Positions 17,427-26,700 of a stretch of 64,000 nt of DNA are shown here, piece by piece. Numbering within the stretch: position 1 is the stretch's first letter; the number at the start of each line of letters is the position of its first letter. The position numbers and the translations under genes were made by a program. The notes beneath the pieces are model-generated. The model had not been told where the DNA came from, ran no database searches, and saw nothing but the letters and a program-made list of their open reading frames with translations. This DNA comes from Terriglobus albidus (GTDB taxonomy: Bacteria > Acidobacteriota > Terriglobia > Terriglobales > Acidobacteriaceae), in NCBI RefSeq assembly GCF_008000815.1, contig NZ_CP042806.1:2046001-2110000 (forward strand), in the 5' to 3' direction.

Positions 17427-18330
17427 GCATCTGTTCAGAAGATGCCTCGCTGTCCAATGGAATATTTACCTCCCAAACTCCCTGGTTGCCTGGTCGCAAC
17501 GATGGTAGCTTTGCCGCTGAGTTTAGCTTCTTCGCCGTGCTGTCGTCCGATGCGAAGAGGCGAAGCACTCCAACTTTTTTCTCCGGATCGACAAAAAAAC
17601 TCAGCGCTTGGGCAGCGGGCGTCACATCTGTCATCCCTGCTGCATCCCTATATTTGATATCGACCTGTTGATAATGCCTATACCCCCACACGTCATGCTG
17701 ACTCAGACGCTCCCAATCGGAGACCTCGGGCAAAGTCGGAGCGCTGTGATTTGCCGAAGATAACCTCCCTGCCATCGACTGGAGGCTTCCCATGTCATTC
17801 GAGATCAGGAGGTAAGAATGAGCAATCTGAGTAGCGTAGAAGGCCTGCGGTTCATGCCGCCCCTCTGTCGGTTTTGCTAACCATTTCCACGTCGCCCCAC
17901 CTGCCGAAGAGATCGGCCCAGGCTTCTTGGCAAGTGTGCCAAGGTCAAGAACGCTGCGTTTTCGAAGGAGGACGACGTAACAGAACTGCGACTGCACTCC
18001 CCCGAGTCCCGCTGGCGGCCGGAAGTCTTTGGCCCCTACTAAGACAGCATCAGCGTCGTTAAATATTTCGACAGATGTCTGTTGTCCAAGGACGTTGAGA
18101 CCTCCAAGCAAGTCTCCATATGGAATACGGAGAGTCCCAGAAATGCCCCCTGGAAGCCCTTTATAATCACCTGAATCCCCCAGCAAGCTCGCCTTCACAT
18201 AAAACACGGAATCAAATTGACTAAGAAGAGCCGCCGCCGCCTGATTTGTGTTAGCCATGCTCCGGTGACATCCAGATAGAAGGATAACGAATAAGACCGG
18301 CACTCCATATGCCCGCATCGCAGTTTTCAT
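17386..18330 (-). CDS. Lipoprotein, predicted immunity protein of the main RHS toxin
   Basis: 314 residues from the ATG at 18330 (GAGGG nine bases upstream); upstream Mets at 18345 and 18363 overlap the RHS stop. MKTAMRAYGVPVLFVILLSGCHR is a lipoprotein signal with lipobox LLSGC. The rest is a soluble alpha/beta protein of no recognised family (TSVEIFNDADAVLVGAKDF, YATQIAHSYLLISNDMGSLQ). It directly follows the RHS toxin gene, where the matching immunity gene is expected. A lipid-anchored antidote would act in the periplasm, which hints that the main tip works there. The end (LYGFGLYL) may be truncated by the junction with the displaced RHS tip. Confidence 0.62.
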   Translation of the reverse strand: MKTAMRAYGVPVLFVILLSGCHRSMANTNQAAAALLSQFDSVFYVKASLLGDSGDYKGLPGGISGTLRIPYGDLLGGLNVLGQQTSVEIFNDADAVLVGAKDFRPPAGLGGVQSQFCYVVLLRKRSVLDLGTLAKKPGPISSAGGATWKWLAKPTEGRHEPQAFYATQIAHSYLLISNDMGSLQSMAGRLSSANHSAPTLPEVSDWERLSQHDVWGYRHYQQVDIKYRDAAGMTDVTPAAQALSFFVDPEKKVGVLRLFASDDSTAKKLNSAAKLPSLRPGNQGVWEVNIPLDSEASSEQMLATMWLYGFGLYL

Positions 18331-18341
18331 GATCGTTGCCC

Positions 18342-21300
18342 TCATCGTATTGGCGTGTTCCAACCGACAGATCCAGGAGGAGCCGTAGGGTTGAAGCCGC
18401 CAGCAGTACCGAGACTATGTGCAGCACTGTTGCTGTTGGGTCCATGCCAACTATAAGGAATTGTGTTTTGCGGCCAGTTGTTAGCCGCGTTTAACAAATT
18501 GTCAACCCCAGTGCAATTATTAGGTGAAGAGCCGCTATCCCAAGCTGTAGGAGCGCCAAGATTATCTGGACCAGCACCGGTTCCACCCGGTGTGACCGGA
18601 GTTACCCATTCGTTCAGCATCTGATTTGCACCAGTTTGGGGCCAAGGGCCACCTGAAATCAAATATTGTTGTCCACTGCTGCCTTGTACGTACCAGAACG
18701 AATGTGTAGCACCAATCATCTTTGCTCGCCAATCGTCGACGGGTCTATATTTGAGTTGAGCAAAGCATTTAGGTTTGCAACTCAGCCCCATTGGATCTTC
18801 GAATGACATTGGATTGTCGAGCACATACGAATAGAGATTCGTGCTGCCGCCGTTGAACCCAATCGGATCTTCGGAGAGGAACCTTCCTGTCTGCGGGGTA
18901 TAGTATCTGGCGCGGAAGTAGTAGAGTCCGGCTACATCGAATTCTCTACCTGTAAAAGCCAGGCTATTCGTTGAAGAAACGCCTGATTGCGTCGTGTTAC
19001 CGAATGGATCGTAGCTGTACTGGGTTTGAACAGTTCCACTCGCATCTGTCAGCGCTATAGTGCTCCCCAACACGTCCGTTAGAAAGTTGGATGTCCCGCT
19101 CGCATCCGTCCTAGTGAAATATTCGTCTATTCCGCCAGTCAGGAGATTTGCTGTCGGAGATCCGCCACTGATCTCCTGCACTGGATTCCATCTGTCGTAG
19201 AGGACGCTGGTACTCACTGCTCCAGATATGCTCTTCGTGGCTCGCCGCCCAAAGACATCGTATGCGAATGCGGCGGAACCTCCAGAATCGATCGATGTGA
19301 GTTGATTCCGCGCATTCCAGGAATACGTGTGCAGCCCATCGCTGGTCAGGTTCCCGTTCAGGTCGTACGCAAGAGTCATTGAAGCTGATTGTGTAAGCTG
19401 GTTGTTTACGTTGTAGAGGTTTCCGGTAATGGACTGAGGCAACATCGTCCTTGCGAAACTGCCAGCGACTGAGGTTCGACGACCCGCGCCATCGTAGCTA
19501 TACTTGAGGTCCCCGATCGCGAGGGATGCCGTGCTATATGTGATCCCGGTGAGTTGGGATGCGACGTCGTATGCATATTTTGCGACAATGCCGTTTGGGA
19601 GAGTCATACTTGTCCGGCGCCCCAACGAATCATAGCCAAACTGAACGTTCGATGTTCCTTGAGTGATCTGGGTTAAGCGATTGCCCGTGTCGTAAGTGTA
19701 GGAAATTTGAGGCTGTCCGCTGATGGTCATCGTTTGACGTTTCCCAATGGCATCAGAAGTATAAGCTATCGTGCCTTGCGGCGAAGTCACAGAGGTGACG
19801 TGGTCGAAATCATCGTAGGCTATCGTCGTCGTACCTGCACCCGAATCGACTGCCTGCGTTATTCGGTCGCCAGCGTCCCATGTATAGGTGATCGAACTCT
19901 CATACGTGGGACCGGCTGCCGTGCCAAAACCGATAAACGTCGGGCGGTTTAGAGCATCGTATTGATATGACGTAACCTTTCCTCGTCTATCCGTATACCG
20001 GATCAGGTTTCCGTTCGGGTCAAATGTCGACGAATCAGGATTGCCTAGTTGATCAGTTTTTGCCTGTAGGCGATCCATATTGTCAAAGACGAAAGATGTG
20101 GGAGTTGCAGTATTGCGTGCATCGGTTACGCTGGCGACATTTCCATTAGGATCGTATCCAAATGTTGTCGCGCTTCCCATGGGGTCAGTGAGCTGTGTGG
20201 CCTGATTGAGGGAGTCAAAATTTATCTGCTGAACTTGTCCGAGCGAGTTCGTTATGGATGTTGTTCGACCAGCCTCATCAACAAACAAAGATATAGACCT
20301 GTGGAGAGCGTCGGTAATCCCGCTTAGATCGCCGCCCGAATAAACCACCTGTGTTGTGTTTCCGGCCTCATCCGTAATCGAACCCAGTTGCCCAGCGGAA
20401 TTGTAAGAGCCCGTAACAGTCGTGCCGTCAGCATTTGTGATTTCGACGAGGTTGCCAATATTGTCATATTGCAATGCGATGGTCTGTCCCACTGCATTCG
20501 TCAGGGATGCCAGTTGGTTGAATCGCGGCTCGTATACGAGAGAGGTCGTCGTTGCGTTGGCAGTTCCGCTCAAGCGAGTGATACTTGTGGGATTGCCCGT
20601 CGCGTCATAGGTGTAGCTGGTGGTCCGGTTGAGTGCGTCGGTGACACTTAGTAAAAGCCCTGTCCCTGCCTGGCGGTTGTACGTGATCGTTTGTTGCTCA
20701 GGCTTTCCAAAAGCGCGAATGTCGGAACTCACGAAACCGTCTGCGTTGAAATAGACCTTGCGGACGTTTCCCCGTGGATCGGTGACATCAGTTTCAAAGC
20801 TTGTCAGCCCCGGGACAACGTAGGTGGTAATCCCCAAGGCGTTCAGCCCGTAATTGAAGAGGTATGTCGAACCGTCCACCATCACCTGCTTCCACACCAT
20901 GTTGTGAGAGTCATAGTAGTTCGTCAAATACGTTATGTTCCTCGCGTCTTTGATGGTGGTCATATTGCTATTGCCGTCATAGCCGAAGGTTGTTATGCCG
21001 CCATTGGCGTCCTTGACCGTACTAAGCCGCCCAGTCGTGTCATACGTGTAGTAGACCGTTCGGCCGGCGTTGTCGGACGCCTGGGTCACACGATTTGACG
21101 TGTCGTACGTATATTGAATCCAACGTCCGTTCGGCGAGGTCACTCGCGTCAGATTGTGATTCTGGTCGCGAGTCAATGTGAGGGTATTCCCGTAGCGATC
21201 TACGACACCGATAAGGGCCGCTTGAGAGAACGTAGTCGCCCCAAAGCTTTCCGGGAAAAACATCCGCGTCCCATCCTTCAGGGTCAACGTCCACCCACTC

Positions 21301-23657
21301 TCACTCCTGCTTGTATCCCAGACGATCGTGGAGCCGTAAAAGGGTGTTGATATGCTGAGGTTTTTAAAGACACCGTCCCCAAAGCCAATGCCATTCGAAA
21401 CGCGATCATAGCGAACGCGTCCGCCATTTGGCAGAATGAGATCCATATACGTATACGTGCTTCCATCTCCGGCGAGATAGATGTCGTAGTTGGACATTGT
21501 CCCGATGCCAAATGCATAGGAATTCGAGTCCATTTGGCGATACGTACGGGTTAACGTAGCCGGGATGACGTCCGGTAGAGCCAAGTCCGTCTTGCTATAC
21601 ACAAACAGGCCCGTTTGCAGGTCAATGGGTTCGCCGTCTTTGCCCTGGTCATTGGCGCCATTCGGCCCCGTCTTTGGTGGTGTGCTGGTGTTGCCGACCA
21701 TTGCACCTGTGAACTCATAGATGACGACACCGGGATTGGGAACAATCTGTTTGGCGTCGGCGGTGACGAATCCCTGACCGTACACATACCATCCTTTTGC
21801 GTCCGCATCGTAGTTCCAGAAATTGAAGCTTGTGCCAGACGGCAGTTGAGCGGGGTTCGGATAGAACAGGCGAGCGCCCGGCGCGTTGCTTCCTTCGTCA
21901 TATCCTTCCAGGTAAGCGCCTCCGGGTTGAATCGTGAAGTAGATCGGCACCTTGACGCCTTTGGGCAATGGAAAAGGGGGCTGATTGATCGGTATAGGCG
22001 TGATGCCAACCTTTGTGACCGGTTTGTCGTTTCTATCGTGGATCACTGCGCCGGCAGGCAAATGAAGCTCCAGACCTGGCAGGAGTGGCGTGGACACGAT
22101 CGTCTCGCGATCGGTAGGCGAAGGAATCGTTACTTGATTTGTCTTATCTAATGCAGTCATCCAGATCGTGTACGGAAGAACGTTTGTCTCTTTGGCTATG
22201 ATGTCAACGCCATCCTCATAGATTCCATAGGTGAGATTCCCATTCTTCGCGGTCGAACCATCAATCCACATCACTTGATGACCGCCGGGGATATTGGTCA
22301 GCAGGAACCGGCCAGTCCCATCGGTATGTGCAACAACATCGCCGATCTGCAATGTCGTGTTGCGTAGTGGCTCACCATCGAGTTGCAGGACTTGTCCTGA
22401 CACAGCGGTGACACCTTTCGGAGCCTTCAGCGGCGGCAGCTTGCGTGCTGGGGAGTTGAATGGGTCAGACGGTCCTGAGGCGGGAACGAGGTTGCCCGTT
22501 GTTGCATCCGTGCCATCGCCAAGCGTTTTGAAACGAACAGTACTGTATGCGAGCTGGCTTCCTGCGGGATCGGCAGCTCCTGAGATCGCGAGAGTGTAGT
22601 CGCTTCCGGCGCGGAGAATCTGCGAGGGAGTTACGAAAACAAGACGGCCAGCTTCCGCCGCAACTATTTGAACCGCAACGTCTCCGTCCTGCCCCTGAAG
22701 CGTCACGGTCTTCTGAGTGAGGCTGGTTACGGCCAGTGGACGGGAGAATCGCAGCGCAATGATCGTGGAAAGAGGGACGTGTTGCTCGCCGTCCTGAGGG
22801 AGAGAGCGGGCAATGGATGGCATTGCTGCGTCATTGTTTGCGGGCACAACGGGAAGAATCTGGACGGTCTGTGTCGCCGGATAGAAGATTTCGGAAGAAG
22901 TCAGGTTGTTACCGTTGGAATCCACACCTCCCTTGAAAAAAACCGTCCCATCCGCTTGAAGCGACGCAATATGAGCCGCTCTGGATAGAGAGAGTTTGGC
23001 ATTAGCGGTCTCGCCTATGGAGCTCCGGTAGTCCCAGAACTCGAGTAGATTTGTGGCCAGTCCAGATTCAGAGACGCCACCTGCAATTAAGACTCGTCCG
23101 TCGGTGAGTAGCGTTGTTGTATGGAACGCTCGAGGCGCGAGACCTGACGTCCCAATGGGATGGAAGGTGAGGGTGGCCGGGTCAAAGATTTCAGCGTCCA
23201 CGAGTATCGTCCTGTCAGATCCTAAGCCGCCAAGAATGAGCACGGTTCCATTTGGCAGGACCGTCTCAGTGTGGCCGTACCTCGCTTTCAAGAGACCGGT
23301 GGGAAGCTGCGTGACTCCGCCGGTAATAGGATCTTCGATGAACGCACTACTAACTGCATTTTCTCCTTCCGTTCCGCCGGTCAATAGCAGGCGGCCATCA
23401 GGTAATAATGTCGAGCTCTGGCCAGAAGTCCTCTTCGCGGCATTCGGATGTGTCGTTTCTACTTCGCTAGTGCCAGATGCCTTGGCAGCTTGAAGGACAG
23501 TTGTTAAGAATGCATTTGCGGCGGGTCTTTTCGAGGCTGTGTCAGCTTCATGTCCGCCTACACCGGCCAGAGCGTGAGAACAGTCACAAGTTGTGAAAAA
23601 GGCGATTGCGACAGTGCAACGCACGAGTAACGCGATGAAGAATCTAGTGCTTTTCAT
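18342..23657 (-). CDS. Large secreted RHS/YD-repeat toxin protein
   Basis: 1771 residues from the Met at 23657 (GGAG upstream; signal peptide FIALLVRCTVAIAFFTTCDCSHALA follows); the frame is open to 23747. In order: kelch-like repeats (about 40-270; GRVLIAGGV), a Big_5-like domain (RFSRPLAVTSLTQKTVTL), a carboxypeptidase-regulatory-like domain (GEPLRNTTLQIGDVVAHTDG), a DUF6531-like entry (GEPIDLQTGLFVYSKTDLALP), about 850 residues of YD repeats, and the RHS-associated core end FRARYYTPQTGRFLSEDPIG. After DPMGL comes a variable tip of about 145 residues. By analogy the YD shell encloses the tip, which is released into neighbouring cells. No PAAR or VgrG domain is present, so export is probably by signal peptide rather than type VI secretion. 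Confidence 0.85.
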   Translation of the reverse strand: MKSTRFFIALLVRCTVAIAFFTTCDCSHALAGVGGHEADTASKRPAANAFLTTVLQAAKASGTSEVETTHPNAAKRTSGQSSTLLPDGRLLLTGGTEGENAVSSAFIEDPITGGVTQLPTGLLKARYGHTETVLPNGTVLILGGLGSDRTILVDAEIFDPATLTFHPIGTSGLAPRAFHTTTLLTDGRVLIAGGVSESGLATNLLEFWDYRSSIGETANAKLSLSRAAHIASLQADGTVFFKGGVDSNGNNLTSSEIFYPATQTVQILPVVPANNDAAMPSIARSLPQDGEQHVPLSTIIALRFSRPLAVTSLTQKTVTLQGQDGDVAVQIVAAEAGRLVFVTPSQILRAGSDYTLAISGAADPAGSQLAYSTVRFKTLGDGTDATTGNLVPASGPSDPFNSPARKLPPLKAPKGVTAVSGQVLQLDGEPLRNTTLQIGDVVAHTDGTGRFLLTNIPGGHQVMWIDGSTAKNGNLTYGIYEDGVDIIAKETNVLPYTIWMTALDKTNQVTIPSPTDRETIVSTPLLPGLELHLPAGAVIHDRNDKPVTKVGITPIPINQPPFPLPKGVKVPIYFTIQPGGAYLEGYDEGSNAPGARLFYPNPAQLPSGTSFNFWNYDADAKGWYVYGQGFVTADAKQIVPNPGVVIYEFTGAMVGNTSTPPKTGPNGANDQGKDGEPIDLQTGLFVYSKTDLALPDVIPATLTRTYRQMDSNSYAFGIGTMSNYDIYLAGDGSTYTYMDLILPNGGRVRYDRVSNGIGFGDGVFKNLSISTPFYGSTIVWDTSRSESGWTLTLKDGTRMFFPESFGATTFSQAALIGVVDRYGNTLTLTRDQNHNLTRVTSPNGRWIQYTYDTSNRVTQASDNAGRTVYYTYDTTGRLSTVKDANGGITTFGYDGNSNMTTIKDARNITYLTNYYDSHNMVWKQVMVDGSTYLFNYGLNALGITTYVVPGLTSFETDVTDPRGNVRKVYFNADGFVSSDIRAFGKPEQQTITYNRQAGTGLLLSVTDALNRTTSYTYDATGNPTSITRLSGTANATTTSLVYEPRFNQLASLTNAVGQTIALQYDNIGNLVEITNADGTTVTGSYNSAGQLGSITDEAGNTTQVVYSGGDLSGITDALHRSISLFVDEAGRTTSITNSLGQVQQINFDSLNQATQLTDPMGSATTFGYDPNGNVASVTDARNTATPTSFVFDNMDRLQAKTDQLGNPDSSTFDPNGNLIRYTDRRGKVTSYQYDALNRPTFIGFGTAAGPTYESSITYTWDAGDRITQAVDSGAGTTTIAYDDFDHVTSVTSPQGTIAYTSDAIGKRQTMTISGQPQISYTYDTGNRLTQITQGTSNVQFGYDSLGRRTSMTLPNGIVAKYAYDVASQLTGITYSTASLAIGDLKYSYDGAGRRTSVAGSFARTMLPQSITGNLYNVNNQLTQSASMTLAYDLNGNLTSDGLHTYSWNARNQLTSIDSGGSAAFAYDVFGRRATKSISGAVSTSVLYDRWNPVQEISGGSPTANLLTGGIDEYFTRTDASGTSNFLTDVLGSTIALTDASGTVQTQYSYDPFGNTTQSGVSSTNSLAFTGREFDVAGLYYFRARYYTPQTGRFLSEDPIGFNGGSTNLYSYVLDNPMSFEDPMGLSCKPKCFAQLKYRPVDDWRAKMIGATHSFWYVQGSSGQQYLISGGPWPQTGANQMLNEWVTPVTPGGTGAGPDNLGAPTAWDSGSSPNNCTGVDNLLNAANNWPQNTIPYSWHGPNSNSAAHSLGTAGGFNPTAPPGSVGWNTPIR

Positions 23658-23757
23658 ATTTGAGCCACTCCGGTGTGCAATCGAGCCTTTCATTTGCCTA
23701 TCCGATACTTGAGTTTGTCGTTGAATCGATTTCGCTGATGTAGGCACGGTCCACTCC

Positions 23758-26700
23758 TCACTGAATCAACGAGGCAGTTACCGTTACTCCGCCGGTGCCC
23801 AGTGCCGGGTCAATCAAGACCGAGTACGTTCCTGTAGTCGGCAAAGTCAGATTGCCTGTATTCGCGGAACTTGCGCAGGAAAAGCCACTGTTGAGGGTGC
23901 TGCCGTCTGGCTTGAGAACTGCATAGTTCCAGCAAGGGTAATAGCTCGCGTTCGTCATGGAGACGTTCACAACCTGGTTCGCACTTCCACTGAATGTAAG
24001 GTTGAAGACCTGGCCTGCGAGCGTACTACTTACCGACGCTGGAGTATTGAATGTCAGCGATTGGCTGATCTGCTGAGTCAGGATCGCGGTTAGTCCACCG
24101 ACACCGGCGCCGGGGTCGATCAATATCGAATATGTTCCCGAACTCGGCAGGGTCAAAACACCGGTTGTGGCTCCGCCTCCACAAACAAGGCTACTTTTCA
24201 GCGTACTGCTGTCCGGATTGAGAAGGGTGTAGTTCAAGCACGAGCCGTAAGTGTCGCTCGCCAATGCAAGGTCGATGATCTGGTTTGTACTTCCGCTAAA
24301 GGTTATGTTGAAGATCTGGCCCGCGAGTGTACTGCTTATTGGCAACGGTGTATTGAGCGTCAGCGACTGGTTGATCCTTTGAGTCAGGGTCATCGTTAGG
24401 CCGCCAACACCTGGGCCGGGATCGATCAATAACGAATAGGTTCCCGAACTCGGCAATGTCAAAGCACCAGTTGAAGCCCCACTTCCACAAACAAGGCTAC
24501 TTTTTAGCGCGCTACCGTCTGGATTGAGGAGGGTATAGTTCAAGCACGGGTTGTACGCGCTGCTGGTCAATGCAAGGTCAACAATCTGGTTTGCACTGCC
24601 ACTGAAGGCTATGTTGAAGAGCTGGCCCGCAAGCGTGCTGCTTATTGACAGCGGCGTGTTGAGCGCCAGCGACTGGTTGATTCTTTGGGTCAGGGTTGCT
24701 GTCACTGCCCCGACACTGGATCCGGGATCGATCAGTAACGAATATGTTCCCGAGCCAGGCAGGGTGAAGACACCGGTCGCAGCCCCGCTTCCACAGATGG
24801 GTCCATTTTTCAGCGTGCTGCCGTTCGGGTTGACAATGGTATAGCTGAAGCAGGTGCTGTATGTCTTGTCTGTCAGTGCCAGATCAAGGATTTGGCCGGC
24901 TACTCCGCTGAATACAAAGTTGGCTTTCTGGCCGGGATAACTTGTACTGATCAGTGTCGGGGCAGCAAACTGCAGAACTCCCGTAACGGTACTGAATCCG
25001 TTTAAGGTGATCGGCGCAGCGCCAGTCGTGCCACCGGGGTCTATTCCGACCGTGTATGTACCGCTGTAGGTGAGGGTTTGAGTTGGAAGGTATCCGCCTG
25101 AACCGCACCCAGTGGTGGCGAGCTGATTACCGAAGGGGTCGATTAGCAATAGGCTGCAATAACCGAAGCTACTGCTACCTACGTTGATTGAAACGTTCTG
25201 CCCCGCAACCCCATCGAACAGCATCAAACCAATTTTTCCCGCCGTGCCAATCGAAACAGTTTGAGTGCTGTTCGTTGTCATCCGCCCGGTGAATCCAATA
25301 TCTGTTGCGGCATGTGTTCCGAATGGAACATAAAAGTCCTGCGTACTTGTTGCCATCCCGGACTTGGTCCCGACGGAGATATGTCCTGAGGCTGTAGATC
25401 CAGGCAAGGACACTGTGAGTGAAGTGGCCGTTGCGGCACTGACGGAAGCGGCAGAAAGACTGATTTTTACTACATCATTGATCGGTGTCGGATCGAATCC
25501 CGTTCCGGTGATGGTGATCGAAGTGCCCGGAACCCCACTCGTTGGAGTAAAGCTTGTGATCGTCGGAGCGCCGGTGCCGCTCGTGACGGTGAAAGGCCCT
25601 GAACTTGTGGCAGACCCACCGGGCGCTGTAAGGCTCACAGTTCCAGTTGTCGCGCCGGTCGGAACGCTGACTATCAGTTGAGTGGCGCTTGCGGAGGTCA
25701 CCGTCGCCGACGTTCCATTGAACGCGACTGAATTCTGGCTTGGTGTTGCGCTGAAGCCGGTTCCCGTGATTGTCACTGCCGTTCCGACCGGGCCACTGCT
25801 TGGCGCCAATTGGATAATCGCTGTCTGTGATGATGACTGGCGGCCGATTGAAAGAAGATTTCCGACCGCATCATACTGATACGTGGCCGTATCGCTCTGA
25901 GAATCCGAAACGCTTATCAGTCGTCCGCTCGCATCGTATGCGTAGCTGATAACGGATTGTCCCTGGAGAGTGAAGTTGGCGGAAGTTGCGCCGGTACTGA
26001 CGCTCAATCCGGAAATGGTTGCACTCGTGTAACCGGGGCTCGCTGCGGTGGCCGTATATGTTCCGGCGCTGAGGCTCGCGATCGAGTAGTTTCCAGAGGA
26101 ATCGCTGGTCGCGGTTCCCATGACTTCTCCTCCCTGTGACATGCTTACGGTGGCGCCGCTGATTCCGGTGACTCCATCCGTTTTAGTGACGTGACCTGAA
26201 ACGGTTCCAGGTGTCGCCAGAGCGAAATTGGCTGTAGCCGCTGAATTCACCGTCACGGCGATGTTTGGAGTTCTGCTGGTGCCATAGCCAGTTGCCGAGG
26301 CGATTACGTCATATGTCCCCGCCGCCAGGTTGGCTATCGAATAGGTGCCGTCCGCTGCTGTAGTGGCATTGCCGGCCACTGTTCCAGCTTTTAGGACTTG
26401 TATATTGCAGCCGGAAATGGGACTCCCATCGGAAGTCTTGGTCACCGTTCCTGCCAAACTACCGCTGCCGATTGTGAAAGCCACACCATTACTCAACAAG
26501 CCGTTTGCTGCTACGACGACCTGGCCGCTGACGGTACCCGCTGGAACCGGAACAACGATCTTGGATACAGACCAGCTTGTTGGGCTTGCGGTCATGCCGC
26601 CGAACGTAACGTACCCAGAACTTTGTAGTGCGCCGAAATTCGATCCTAGGATTGTGACGCTTGTCCCGGCGACGCCAGAATTGGGCGTTAATGAAGCGAT

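Noticed and set aside
18342-23657. Type VI secretion effector reading of the RHS protein
   Set aside because: It has a signal peptide and no PAAR, VgrG or adaptor gene anywhere in the window.
23860-25000. Regular DNA repeats mistaken for a CRISPR array
   Set aside because: Repeats are about 300 bp, in frame and encode PPC-like domains of the IPT protein.
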